A stretch of DNA of 64,000 nucleotides from Pedobacter polaris (lineage in GTDB: Bacteria > Bacteroidota > Bacteroidia > Sphingobacteriales > Sphingobacteriaceae), in NCBI RefSeq assembly GCF_005116505.1, contig NZ_SWBR01000002.1, positions 62,314 through 126,313 of the forward strand, given 5' to 3'. Below the pieces are notes generated by a model that was given only the letters and a program-made list of their open reading frames with translations, had not been told where the DNA came from and made no database searches. Shown here piece after piece: positions 9,495 to 19,900 of this stretch. Position 1 is the first letter of the stretch. The number at the start of each line of letters is the position of its first letter. The position numbers were made by a program, and so were the translations under genes.

Positions 9495-10925
9495 TTAATT
9501 ATCTAACCAATTATGAAATGTTAAAATGGCTTCAGTTCCATCTTTTTTATTAAAATCGAGGACAATATTTTGCTCTTTTTTCATCGAATTAATTGTCTTT
9601 ATTCTTTCTTCTGTTAAAGAAAGACCATAACCAAATTCACTACTTTTATTCAACCATGTTCCATTATCTTTCACCACAATTACAAAAGTACCTTTTTTTT
9701 GCCCTTCCTTACAAACAATGAGTAGTTGCCCTTTTTCTCCCAAACCAGAGAGACCATGCTTTATTGAATTCTCTATCAGAGGTTGTAATAACAAAGTTGG
9801 TATTTCTATTACAGAAGGATTGAGCTCCTCAGCGATTTCAATATCCCATGAAAAATTAAATCTAAAAGCTTCTATCCTAATATACATACGCATCATCTCA
9901 AGTTCTTGGTCCAGACTATTAAAAATATGCTTGCTTTTAGCCAATGTTTTTCTTAATAAAGAACTAAATTCCTGTAAATATTGATTTGCTTCATCAATTC
10001 GGTTCGTATTCATCAAACCTTGAATAGAACTCAATGCGTTAAAAGTAAAATGTGGGTTTAACAGCGACTGCAACCGTATAGCCGCTTGTTCCATTTTTTG
10101 CTGTTCCTTTAATGATGATTTAACCTTGTTTTTAAGACTTCTCGTGATCAATAAGATAACAATAGCCACAAATACTAGCAAAGCAATAATATATGTTGTG
10201 ATAGATTGGTACCAATAAGGTTTTACACGCAGATAACCGACTCCTACATTTTCTTTTTGAACAACGTAGTTGACTCTCAACTCATAGTCCGTGTTCGCAA
10301 CTAATTTTAAAGATTCAAGCTTGCTTTGGATGATTTTATGTTCAGTTCTTTTCGTTTTTAGGTTTACTAAAGTGTACTCAACTTGCAAGTCCCTAAAATC
10401 GGCTTCTCTATCAATAACGAGTTTTATTTTCTCTCCAGGTGATAGCTTAAACTCACTTGAATGATCGTCAGATGGCAAAACCAAAGAGCGGATTCCACTT
10501 TCGTTTGTAGTATATAGCTTGATTTTAGGGATTGACCTGAGTCTTTTAATTTCATACCTGCATACAAGCGAATCTGTTTTCCCATCTAAAATATCAACAT
10601 AAAACTCTTCATTAGGATTTAAATAAACCTCACTAGGTAAAATATTTTTTGATTGTTTATGGGGCCTTTCTTTAAGATATGTATTGAGGTAAAGCTTATT
10701 GGCTAATTTATCAAATGTGTTAGTTGAGTTAATTGTTACAAAGCCCCCAACTGTATAAATCTTCACAAGTTTTTCCTTTGTAGCCTCTTTTATTTGACTG
10801 GTAAGCAGTCCTTTGCCTTCAACTCGTATGTATGAGCTGTTCAGTATATTAGATTGCTGACCATAAGCACCTTGTACATACATTAAAAGAAATAAAACAG
10901 GTGTAATATATTTCTTAAGCCTCAT
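9495..10925 (-). CDS. LytS-type sensor histidine kinase
   Basis: Membrane sensor of 476 residues. A signal peptide (1-22, ending AYGQ) and an approximately 215-residue periplasmic region of beta-rich character precede one transmembrane helix (about 237-260, TYIIALLVFVAIVILLI). The cytoplasmic part is a His_kinase (PF06580-type) domain with the phosphoacceptor in LLNPHFTFNAL, then an ATPase domain with LLQPLIENSIKHGL (N box) and VKDNGTW. It partners the adjacent LytTR regulator. The upstream thioredoxin-like gene ends 61 bases before it on the same strand, so envelope redox or protein-folding signals are a reasonable but untested guess for its input. Confidence 0.9.
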   Translation of the reverse strand: MRLKKYITPVLFLLMYVQGAYGQQSNILNSSYIRVEGKGLLTSQIKEATKEKLVKIYTVGGFVTINSTNTFDKLANKLYLNTYLKERPHKQSKNILPSEVYLNPNEEFYVDILDGKTDSLVCRYEIKRLRSIPKIKLYTTNESGIRSLVLPSDDHSSEFKLSPGEKIKLVIDREADFRDLQVEYTLVNLKTKRTEHKIIQSKLESLKLVANTDYELRVNYVVQKENVGVGYLRVKPYWYQSITTYIIALLVFVAIVILLITRSLKNKVKSSLKEQQKMEQAAIRLQSLLNPHFTFNALSSIQGLMNTNRIDEANQYLQEFSSLLRKTLAKSKHIFNSLDQELEMMRMYIRIEAFRFNFSWDIEIAEELNPSVIEIPTLLLQPLIENSIKHGLSGLGEKGQLLIVCKEGQKKGTFVIVVKDNGTWLNKSSEFGYGLSLTEERIKTINSMKKEQNIVLDFNKKDGTEAILTFHNWLDN

Positions 10926-10986
10926 CTTGGTTATTGTTTAATTTCATTCGTAATGCTAATATAATATTTATTATAACTTTCGATTG

Positions 10987-12261
10987 TTATTGCGCTTTAG
11001 CAATAGCAATCATTGCTTCTAGTTCATTAATCAGTTCGGCGTCTGAGGAATATCCGCTGGTTGAAAATCTTAGTCTGCCATTTTTATCAATTACCATTTT
11101 AGCAGGAATTCCTTTTATGTTGTAGGCAACTGCAGTTGGGAATATTTTTGGATTTTTAGCTGATGGTTTATCCATCAATACATTATTGGGAAATTTGTAT
11201 TTTTTGATATATGATTTTACACGTTCTTCTGCACTAGGTCCAGATTCCTGAGTTGCTATAAATAGAAAAATTACTTCTGGGTGCTGGCTGCTCACTTTCT
11301 TCATTGCTGGCATAGATGCGATGCAAGGAACACACCATGTCGCCCAAAAATCAAGCACTACAATCTTTCCTCTTAAATCAAGGAGTGATACACGTTTTCC
11401 ACTAAGGTCAAATAGCGTAAAATTAGGCGCTTCAACATCAGCTATCATTTTCTTTGCCATTTCGATTTTATAAGCTTTGTTAACATTTCTTTGAATTGAG
11501 TCTAAAAAATTGGCTCCATTGGCTTTACTACCTCCATTTTTTACATATAATCTTTTAAGTTGGGTATTCATATTGGTAGAAGATTTCCCTAATTCGGCCA
11601 TTTTAAGTAGTATTTCGTATGCCTTGGGCTCTTGACCTTCTAATTCTAAAAGCTTAGTATAAAGTTCAACAGAAGTTTGCTGGATTTCTTCCATGTCTGT
11701 ACTTTTCCATGCTTTTTCTAGATATAAAAATGCTGCATGATTTTTACCGTTCGCATACAGAGTCTTGGCGTATGTTTCATAATAAGGATAAGCAGCCATT
11801 TTCATAAACTTGTTCCAACTTTCTTCTGGAAAATTGTTTGGTCTTGCCGATGGATCATTTTTATAGGAATCATACAGTTCTACTGTTTTTTTTGCAATCA
11901 CCTCTGCATAATCCAAGTGTACATTGTCCCTATTTAAAATGTCTGCTGCCATATTCAGATAAGAGGTTTGGTTAAACTTGTTTTTGATTGACTTAATATA
12001 GTTTTCAAATTGTGGAAAAACCTTTACGTTGAGAAAATTCAGTGCTACCATTCCTTTCATAAGGTCAATATCTTCAGCGTTTTCAATTGTATCCAAGTTG
12101 TAGTCTTTAATGATTTTATGAAGAGATAGCACATTTTTTTCAGGATCCGTTTCTTTGATCATAGATTGGATCTGATTTCTCATTGCTTCCAAATTTTGTG
12201 CATTTGCATTCCATGAAATGCAAAAAAGCATGCTTAATACTATTCTGATGATAATTTTCAT
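10987..12261 (-). CDS. TlpA-like thioredoxin-fold protein with N-terminal helical domain
   Basis: Secreted or envelope-attached disulfide oxidoreductase of 424 residues. It has a signal peptide (1-21, ending NANAQ), an alpha-helical region of about 250 residues with TPR-like character, and a C-terminal AhpC/TSA-thioredoxin domain (about 285-420) containing FWATWCVPC, the active-site CxxC, and the cis-proline region KGIPAKMVID. Bacteroidota carry many such TlpA/ResA-like proteins with long N-terminal extensions; the partner substrate is not predictable. It lies upstream of the LytS/LytTR pair on the same strand and may be co-transcribed with it. Confidence 0.87.
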   Translation of the reverse strand: MKIIIRIVLSMLFCISWNANAQNLEAMRNQIQSMIKETDPEKNVLSLHKIIKDYNLDTIENAEDIDLMKGMVALNFLNVKVFPQFENYIKSIKNKFNQTSYLNMAADILNRDNVHLDYAEVIAKKTVELYDSYKNDPSARPNNFPEESWNKFMKMAAYPYYETYAKTLYANGKNHAAFLYLEKAWKSTDMEEIQQTSVELYTKLLELEGQEPKAYEILLKMAELGKSSTNMNTQLKRLYVKNGGSKANGANFLDSIQRNVNKAYKIEMAKKMIADVEAPNFTLFDLSGKRVSLLDLRGKIVVLDFWATWCVPCIASMPAMKKVSSQHPEVIFLFIATQESGPSAEERVKSYIKKYKFPNNVLMDKPSAKNPKIFPTAVAYNIKGIPAKMVIDKNGRLRFSTSGYSSDAELINELEAMIAIAKAQ

Positions 12262-12469
12262 ATTTCTTGTTTTTAACTTCTTGCCAAAATTAAATACAGG
12301 TATACGGAAAAAATACTATCACTGTGACAATAGCCAATATGGGTGTGAATTGGGATTGTTTCGTATCTATAAGATATCTTGCTATAACAATGTGGATATT
12401 TAACAGATTGAAATTGAAATCGCCTTTTTGTTGAATTCGAAAATATATATAGAAAGTTAATGGTTCAAA

Positions 12470-13360
12470 CTAGTCTTTTTTGACCTTTTTATCGTATTGA
12501 ATCTGTAGTTCAGCCAATGCCTTGTGATAGCCAGCTTGATCTATAAATGCTGTTGGAGCATAAGGCACTCCCGGTTTATGCTTTTGGTGTAGATTAAATT
12601 GACTAGCATGTGAGGATAACCAAATATCAAATTTCAGGTTCTTCATCGCCTTGAGGGTATAGGCATAATCTTTTTCAATTGTTGGATAGTTAGCTACGTC
12701 TGAGAATTTTTTTTCCGTTACAATGGTTGGCATGTTAGCGATTAATACCTTATAGGTCTTAGTGCCATCGATTACATCGAAAATATAGCTACATGAACCC
12801 TTAGTATGGCCTGGATGGTTTAGCATCTTGAGTTTTATGCCACCAAGGCTAATCAGCTCCCCATCTTTTAAAGTTTTATCAGGATTTAAAGGTAGATAGC
12901 TGCTCACGCCGTTTCCCAACGCATAATCTGAGCTTCCTCCATCCCTCATTACTTGTGCATCATTTTGGTTAACCATTACCTTTGCACCTGTACTTTTCTT
13001 TAACGCTGCCATTGCTCCCATATGATCATAATGAGCTTGTGTAGTAAGCAGTATCTTGGTGTCTGATAATTTAAAACCAAGTGCTTTGATGTTTTTTTCA
13101 ATGATGACCGCAGAATTGGCTAATCCGGTATTGATCAGGATGTTTCCTTGTGCTGTTGTAAGGAGGTAGCAGGCAAGATCATACGTGCCTACATAGTACA
13201 AATTGCCTACAATGCGGAATGGAGGATAGGGTTTTGACCATTCGCTTGGGGTGTCTTTTGGTTCTTTAACTGTTTGCGCATGACTAGATAAGCTCGCTAA
13301 TGCAAGAAAAAGTACAAGTGTCGTAGCTTTGGTTAGGTTTTTTAGGCTAAAAAAAATCAT
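12470..13360 (-). CDS. subclass B3 metallo-beta-lactamase, GOB-like
   Basis: Periplasmic zinc hydrolase of the B3 metallo-beta-lactamase family, 296 residues from the chosen ATG. This start gives a normal signal peptide ending SSHAQ; an upstream in-frame ATG at 13405 would add 15 residues. The zinc-binding motif reads TQAHYDHMG, that is Gln-x-His-x-Asp-His rather than His-x-His-x-Asp-His. The later ligands are in NHPGHTKGS and SSHASQF. Gln in the first position together with the TQAHYDH context is the hallmark of GOB enzymes from Elizabethkingia. Beta-lactam hydrolysis is likely from the family but unproven. No regulator or resistance gene is adjacent. Confidence 0.88.
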   Translation of the reverse strand: MIFFSLKNLTKATTLVLFLALASLSSHAQTVKEPKDTPSEWSKPYPPFRIVGNLYYVGTYDLACYLLTTAQGNILINTGLANSAVIIEKNIKALGFKLSDTKILLTTQAHYDHMGAMAALKKSTGAKVMVNQNDAQVMRDGGSSDYALGNGVSSYLPLNPDKTLKDGELISLGGIKLKMLNHPGHTKGSCSYIFDVIDGTKTYKVLIANMPTIVTEKKFSDVANYPTIEKDYAYTLKAMKNLKFDIWLSSHASQFNLHQKHKPGVPYAPTAFIDQAGYHKALAELQIQYDKKVKKD

Positions 13361-13405
13361 TTTCAAATATACAGATCTGAAAGAATTTCTGTATATTTTT
13401 TCCAT

Positions 13406-13927
13406 TTTATCCCAGATTTAAATCCTGTTTTAGTCCCAGTATTTAAACTAATATTTTGCCGATTTTAGCAAACTTTGCATTAACTCAACCAGCTAAGTTA
13501 TCTTGGGTTGGTATTATCAAATTAAAAATGAAAGTAGAGAACAGCGAGTTGCAAATCTAATGAACCTTTGTAGTACTGAAATAACAGAAGGTCAGTTTTC
13601 AGAAATAATTTTCCTGCTTCATATCTTCGGCTTTAGTCTGGTAAAAAATATGTAGTATTAATTGAGTTAAAGCATGTAAACATTTGGATAATAAATGTAT
13701 AAAAATACATAAGTTTCATATTGTTTCGTTTTTTTATCGATAATTTATCTATAATTCTGTCAAAAATGTTGGATTTTCATTGTGTTACAACCTACATAAA
13801 TACACTTTTATGCTAGTGTTTAGTTGGGATGAGTCTTCGCATCCAGCGCTAGATTTATCATTTTTATTAGCTACTTTTGGATATGAGATTTCTTTAGATC
13901 TTCATCTATCTATCAAGGAAATAAATT
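13406..13927. other. intergenic region between divergent genes
   Basis: About 520 bases of AT-rich sequence between the beta-lactamase (leftward) and the PAS/GAF kinase (rightward). Promoters for both must lie here, but I see no convincing -33/-7 pair, palindrome or RNA gene. A possible 42-codon reading frame is listed separately. Confidence 0.5.
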
Positions 13928-13938
13928 ATGATTTTTGA
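13810..13938 (+). CDS. possible small ORF overlapping the start of the PAS/GAF kinase
   Basis: An ATG-started frame of 42 codons (beginning MLVFSWDESSHP) ends 11 bases inside the kinase gene in another frame. Overlap with the kinase start could allow translational coupling, but nothing else supports it: no recognised family and no clear ribosome site. It may well be chance. Confidence 0.2.
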   Translation: MLVFSWDESSHPALDLSFLLATFGYEISLDLHLSIKEINYDF

Positions 13939-15889
13939 ACAACTCATAAAAGAGTCGCCGCTTGCTATTTATACATGTGATGCAAATGGACGAGTAACTT
14001 TTTTTAATGATTCGGCAGCAGTGTTGTGGGGAAGGAAACCAGAGCTTCTAAAAGATTATTGGTGTGGTTCATGGAAAATTTTTCATCCAGATGGCAGGCC
14101 CATGGAATTAAACAGTTGCCCAATGGCCCTTACGCTGAAACAAGGCAAATCTTTTGCGGGAGAAGAGATTGTTATCCAGCGTCCCGACGACTCATTTCGT
14201 TCGTTATTGGTCTATCCATCGCCTGTTTTTAGTGAGGATAAAGTGCTATTGGGAGCTTATAATACACTTGTCGATATTACAGAAAATAAATCTGGTGAAG
14301 AGAAACATGCCATACTTTCGGCTATCGTAGAATCCTCGGATGATGCAATATTGAGCAAGGGGCTAGATGGGGTCATAAAAAGCTGGAATACGGGGGCGCA
14401 GAAAATTTTTGGATATACAGAACAAGAGATGTTGGGGAGGCATATCAGCACGATCATTCCTCCAGCATTGATAAGCGAAGAGGAGGTAATTATTTCCAAT
14501 ATCAAGGCCGGCAAAAAGGTTGATCACTTCCAGACCATCAGAATGCATAAAGATGGGCATGAAATTGATATCTCACTCACAGTTTCTCCAATTAAGGATG
14601 CCTTTGGGAATATTACAGGGGCTTCAAAAGTGGCAAGGGATATCTCTGAGATAAAGAGAGCCGAACGTATGACCATAGAATTTGCTAAAAGGCAGCAGCT
14701 ATTGAACTCTATCGGAACTGCTATTTCAGAAAAACTTGATGTTAAAGAAATTCTGCAAAGGGTTACGGATGCAACAACCGAAATTACGGGTGCGGCTTTT
14801 GGTGCCTTCTTTTACAATACTTACGATGAAAAAGGTGATTCATTAATGCTTTTTACGGTATCTGGAGCACCACATGAAGCTTTTGAACAGTTTGAGATGC
14901 CAACGGATACAGCGATTTTTCATTCTACCTTTTCTCTAGAGCGCATTGTTCGGTTAGACGATATAACCAAAGACCCTAATTATAGTAAAAATGCTCCCTA
15001 TTTTGGTATACCAATAGAGCAACTTGACGTAGTTAGCTTTCTAGTCGTTCCGGTTATCTCCTCATCTGGTCAGGTAATTGGCGTGCTGTTCTTCGGACAT
15101 CCTAAGGCTGGTATGTTCAAAATAGAACATGAAGAAATTATGGCTAGTGTAGCCTCACAGGCTGCAGTAGCACTAGATAATTCTAAACTATTTGAGGAGG
15201 TAAGAGCATTAAGTGAGAAAAAAGATGAATTTATAGCACTTGCAAGCCACGAACTTAAAACGCCACTAACTACTTTAAAAGGTTATTTGCAAATGTTGCA
15301 AAACGAAAAAGGAAGTAAGATGGCTGAATTCTTTGTGCAAAAATCTTTAAAGCAATTGGACCGCTTAGGCTCACTCATTGGTGATTTGCTAGACGTTTCT
15401 AAAGTAGAGGCGGGTAAGTTGCAATTCAATTTCGAAATTTTTGATCTGGGGCAAACTTTAAAAGATATTTTGGAAACTTTCCACTACAATACGAGCTCGC
15501 ATGTAATTTCCTTTTCAGGATATGAAGGGCAGCTGTTGGTGTATGGAGACCAGCAGCGAATTGAACAGGTGATTATTAACCTATTGAACAATGCTGTTAA
15601 ATATTCACCACGATCGAAACAGGTTTACGTAACCCTTGAGACGAATCAGGACCAAGCTGTGATTAGGGTGAGAGACAATGGGATTGGCTTAAGCAAAGAA
15701 CAGCAAAAGAGTATCTTTAAGCGCTTTTTTAGAGCTGAAGGAGTTTCTGATATTGCTGGGTTGGGACTTGGCCTTTATATCAGCAAAGAGATCATAGATC
15801 GGCATAAAGGATCCTTTACCATAGCTAGCGAGGTAGGGGTTGGATCTGAATTTTGTTTTGCCATTCCGATAAAAAATACTGATGTTTAA
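13928..15889 (+). CDS. PAS-PAS-GAF hybrid-free sensor histidine kinase
   Basis: Cytoplasmic sensor kinase of 653 residues without transmembrane segments. Two PAS domains (about 1-115 and 125-245, the second with the SWNTGAQKIFGYTEQEMLG core) are followed by a GAF domain (about 255-415). The HisKA domain has the phosphoacceptor His441 in ASHELKTPL. The ATPase domain has the N box INLLNNAVKYS, G1 DNGIGLS, F box FKRFFR and G2 GLGLGLYIS. A single-receiver protein starts 50 bases downstream and is the natural phosphotransfer partner. Input signal unknown. Confidence 0.92.
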   Translation: MIFEQLIKESPLAIYTCDANGRVTFFNDSAAVLWGRKPELLKDYWCGSWKIFHPDGRPMELNSCPMALTLKQGKSFAGEEIVIQRPDDSFRSLLVYPSPVFSEDKVLLGAYNTLVDITENKSGEEKHAILSAIVESSDDAILSKGLDGVIKSWNTGAQKIFGYTEQEMLGRHISTIIPPALISEEEVIISNIKAGKKVDHFQTIRMHKDGHEIDISLTVSPIKDAFGNITGASKVARDISEIKRAERMTIEFAKRQQLLNSIGTAISEKLDVKEILQRVTDATTEITGAAFGAFFYNTYDEKGDSLMLFTVSGAPHEAFEQFEMPTDTAIFHSTFSLERIVRLDDITKDPNYSKNAPYFGIPIEQLDVVSFLVVPVISSSGQVIGVLFFGHPKAGMFKIEHEEIMASVASQAAVALDNSKLFEEVRALSEKKDEFIALASHELKTPLTTLKGYLQMLQNEKGSKMAEFFVQKSLKQLDRLGSLIGDLLDVSKVEAGKLQFNFEIFDLGQTLKDILETFHYNTSSHVISFSGYEGQLLVYGDQQRIEQVIINLLNNAVKYSPRSKQVYVTLETNQDQAVIRVRDNGIGLSKEQQKSIFKRFFRAEGVSDIAGLGLGLYISKEIIDRHKGSFTIASEVGVGSEFCFAIPIKNTDV

Positions 15890-15938
15890 AACAATTTAAA
15901 CTAGAGGGATGTTCCCGGTTTGTCAAACAGAAAAAAAC

Positions 15939-16304
15939 ATGAACGATAAAAAGATGGTTTACGTTGTTGAAGATGATGGAGATATCAGTGAAATGATTGT
16001 CTTGCTGTTATCCAATGCTGATCTTGAGGTGAGTGCGAGTGCTACACTTTCAGATTTTCGCGAATTGCTTGATAGCCAACTGCCTGATCTGATTGTGATG
16101 GATGTAATGCTTCCTGATGGAAATGGTATGGACGAATGTCGTGAACTAAAAGAATCTAGCAGTTTAAAGCATATTCCACTACTGCTAATGTCGGCGCATG
16201 CTCAAAGTCACTTGGTGATTAGTGAGTGCCCTGCCGATGGTTTTATTGCGAAGCCTTTTGATATCTACGATTTTATTGATCGCGTTAAGTTGCAACTAGC
16301 CTGA
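15939..16304 (+). CDS. single-domain response regulator
   Basis: Stand-alone receiver of 121 residues, start placed at ATG 15939 (MNDKKMVYVVEDDGD); an ATG at 15909 would prepend ten residues that do not look like part of the fold. It has the acidic pocket EDD, phosphoacceptor Asp55 in VMDVMLPDG, the conserved Ser in LLMSAHA, and Lys in FIAKPF. No output domain follows, so it probably shuttles phosphate or acts by protein contact. The PAS/GAF kinase directly upstream is its likely partner. Confidence 0.9.
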   Translation: MNDKKMVYVVEDDGDISEMIVLLLSNADLEVSASATLSDFRELLDSQLPDLIVMDVMLPDGNGMDECRELKESSSLKHIPLLLMSAHAQSHLVISECPADGFIAKPFDIYDFIDRVKLQLA

Positions 16305-16364
16305 ATATCATCTTCCAAGTGAAAGTTTAAGCCAGCCTAACTTATTCTTTAAATTTTGTATCAA

Positions 16365-16691
16365 TTAGGCTCTATTGATGTTGATTCCCTCTCTAATTCC
16401 ATTTTGTTCAAAATAAAGCTGTAAAGGAGTATTAAACTTTACAAAAGCTGAGATATCTTCTTTTAACTTGTTTAGCAAGTCTATAAAGTCTACCTGTGGC
16501 TGTACGAATATAATGATATCGTCTCCCTGATGCTTGTATTGTTTAAGTTCATTCCCATATTTATTGTAAAGACGAATGATTAAATCTATTGGGCCGTCAT
16601 TTTTGCGTTTGCTGGAATACGGCATTTTATTGTTGTTAAAATATTCCATACTTAGGCTTGTCCATAAATCGTACCAAAGCTTTCTAACCAT
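16365..16691 (-). CDS. hypothetical protein, about 108 residues
   Basis: I do not recognise this protein. It is soluble, basic in its N-terminal half and hydrophobic-aromatic in the strands IIIFVQPQVDFIDLL and FVKFNTPLQLYFEQN. The start is uncertain: ATG at 16691 is used, while a GTG at 16721 would add ten residues. It lies alone on the minus strand between the receiver gene and the giant kinase. Codon pattern looks like genuine coding sequence, but no domain or partner can be named. Confidence 0.55.
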   Translation of the reverse strand: MVRKLWYDLWTSLSMEYFNNNKMPYSSKRKNDGPIDLIIRLYNKYGNELKQYKHQGDDIIIFVQPQVDFIDLLNKLKEDISAFVKFNTPLQLYFEQNGIREGININRA

Positions 16692-16913
16692 TTGATTATG
16701 TGATGTAAAGATAACTTGCACTCAAAATTAGCAGTTTTCATTTCCATTTTGTTATCGAAACTAGTCTTCTCAATTAGTCCTACTGCTCTATCTAATGACT
16801 TTGTTGTCTATTATATGGTATTTTAAAAAATTATCTTTAATTTTCAGTTATGATCACTTGATGCCGGAACTTAATAGCTGGCCAAGTGTTAAATCTTAGC
16901 CCTTTTTACCACT

Positions 16914-19900
16914 ATGGATGCTCAATATCTCACAACAACTTCTGCTGAATCAAAGGCAGCCGTTAACACATCTCTTGACTTAAAAGTGTTATTGAACGTG
17001 CTTTCCGCAGTCAAGAGCGGAAGGCTGAACATCAGGATGCCAGTAACCCAGGCGGGTATAGAAGGCAGGATTTGCGAGGTGCTCAATGATATCATTGATA
17101 TGAACCAACGTTTTGTGGCGGAGATTTCTTCTGCAGAAAAGACAATTGGTAAAAAAGGGAACCTTTCTAAAAGAATAGAACTGCCAGAGGCAAAAGGGGA
17201 ATGGGCTGATGGGGTCAGTTCGCTAAATACACTGATTACCGACTTAACGTCTCCAACTCTGGAGATTGCTAATATGATCAACTCTGTTGCTAATGGAGAT
17301 CTTTCAAGACAAATTCCCTTGGAGATTAGTGGGCAGCCCCTAAGGGGAGAGTTCCTACGGATAGCTAAGGAGTCCAATCAGATGCTTTCCAAGTTGAGGC
17401 TTTTTTCGATGGAGGTAACTAGAGTTGCCCGTCAGGTAGGTTCCGAAGGAAAACTTGGTGAACAAGCGAAAATCAAAGGGGTAGCAGGTGTATGGGCGGA
17501 ATTAACAGATTCGGTAAACCAGATGGCCGGTAATCTCACCGCCCAAGTAAGGAATGTGGCTGCGGTTACTACCGCAGTGGCGAAGGGTGACCTTTCCAGA
17601 AAAATTACCGTAGAGGCAAAAGGAGAGATATTGGAGCTCAAAAATACAATCAATACCATGGTGGATCAGTTGAACTCTTTCTCTTCTGAGGTAACACGTG
17701 TAGCCTTGGAGGTGGGAACAGAAGGGAAACTAGGTGGACAAGCAGAGGTGCCAGGAGTAGCTGGAACTTGGAAGGACCTTACAGATTCGGTGAACCGGAT
17801 GGCGGGTAACCTAACCTCGCAGGTAAGAAACATTGCTGGGGTAACTACTGCGGTAGCCAATGGTGATCTTTCCAAAAAAATTACTGTAGATGTAAAGGGG
17901 GAAATGCTGGAGTTGAAGAAAACCATCAACACAATGGTAGATCAGTTGAATTCTTTTGCTTCAGAAGTAACCCGTGTGGCCTTAGAGGTGGGTACCGAAG
18001 GCGAATTGGGTGGCCAAGCAAGGGTAAAGGGCGTAGGTGGAGTGTGGAAGGACCTAACCGATTCAGTAAACCAAATGGGTAGCAACCTAACCGATCAGGT
18101 AAGAAATATTGCAGGAGTAACCACTGCAGTAGCAAAAGGTGATCTTTCTAGAAAGATCACCGTAGATGCTAAAGGGGAACTATTGGAGCTAAAGAATACG
18201 ATTAATACTATGGTAGACCAACTGAACTCTTTTTCTTCAGAGGTAACCCGTGTGGCTCGAGAGGTTGGTTCTGAAGGGCAGTTGGGTGGACAGGCAAATG
18301 TACCTGGTGTAGGGGGTACTTGGAAAGATCTAACCGATTCGGTAAACCAGATGGCGGGCAACCTGACCGGACAAGTAAGGAATATTGCAGAGGTGACCAC
18401 AGCGGTGGCTAAAGGAGATTTGTCTAAAAAAATTACAGTAGATGTTCAAGGAGAAATGCTAGAGCTTAAGATTACCATCAATACAATGGTGGATCAGCTC
18501 AATTCCTTCGGCTCGGAGGTAACTCGTGTGGCTAGGGAGGTAGGTTCTGAAGGACAGCTAGGCGGTCAGGCAAACGTACCTGGTGTAGGTGGTACTTGGA
18601 AGGATTTAACAGATTCGGTAAATAAAATGGCCGATAACTTAACCTCTCAGGTACGGAATATTGCAGAGGTAACAACTGCGGTGGCTAAGGGAGATCTTTC
18701 CCGAAAAATTACAGTAGACGCCAAAGGTGAACTCTTAGAACTAAAAGATACCATTAATACCATGGTAGATCAGTTGAGGGGTTTTGCATCAGAGGTAACT
18801 CGTGTAGCAAGAGAGGTAGGTTCTGAAGGACAGCTGGGTGGTCAAGCTAATGTACCTGGAGTGGATGGTACTTGGAAAGACTTAACAGATAGTGTAAACA
18901 AAATGGCGGGTAACCTAACCGCCCAATTAAGAAATATAGCAGATGTGGCTATTGCGGTAGCCAATGGAGACCTTTCCAAAAAGATTACGGTTGATGTGAG
19001 GGGAGAAATCCTACAATTAAAGGAAACCATTAATACCATGGTAGATCAGCTGAGAGGCTTTGCTTCTGAGGTAACTAGGGTGGCAAGAGAGGTAGGTACA
19101 GATGGAAATCTTGGTGGACAGGCCTTTGTTCCAGGTGTTGCCGGAACTTGGAAGGATTTGACTGATTCGGTAAATCAGATGTCGAGTAACCTCACCTCAC
19201 AAGTACGTAATATTGCTGAAGTAACCAAAGCCGTGGCAAGTGGAGATTTATCTAAAACGGTAATTATAGATGTGAAGGGAGAGATGATGGACTTGAAGAA
19301 TACCATCAATACGATGGTAGATCAGTTGAATTCATTCGCCTCTGAGGTAACCCGTGTGGCTAGAGAGGTGGGTACAGAAGGGAAACTAGGCGGACAGGCA
19401 CAGGTAAAGGGTGTAGGTGGTACTTGGAAAGATTTAACGGATTCGGTAAATCAGATGGCATCGAATCTTACCGGACAGATCCGTGGTATTGCAAAAGTGG
19501 CGACTGGTATTGCAAAAGGAAACTTGAAGCAACGCCTCTCTATCAATGCATTAGGTGAGGTAGCACAGCTAACAGACACAATCAATGAGATGATTGATAC
19601 GCTTGCCGTTTTTGCCGATCAGGTAACTACTGTTGCCCGTGAGGTAGGGGTACAAGGTAGGTTGGGCGGACAAGCTAGTGTGCCGGGAGCATCTGGAACA
19701 TGGAAAGATTTAACCGAGAATGTAAATCAGTTGGCGCAGAACCTGACAACCCAAGTACGTTCGATTTCTGAGGTAGCCTCAGCGGTAACAAAGGGAGATT
19801 TAACAAGGACAATCCGTGTGGATGCAAAAGGAGAACTTGAGGCATTAAAAGACACCATCAACCAAATGATCGCCAACTTGAAGGGTACTACACTAAGGAA

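Noticed and set aside
12218..12403. A plus-strand 61-codon frame over the tlpA promoter region
   Set aside because: It overlaps the start of the minus-strand gene and is low-complexity AT-rich sequence.
17432..19039. Several antisense open frames in the HAMP array
   Set aside because: They recur with the same period as the repeats and are mirror images of the real reading frame.
17547..19754. Tandem repeats that might suggest a CRISPR array or minisatellite
   Set aside because: Units are 276 bases, adjoining, in frame and encode HAMP pairs; there are no short repeats with unique spacers.
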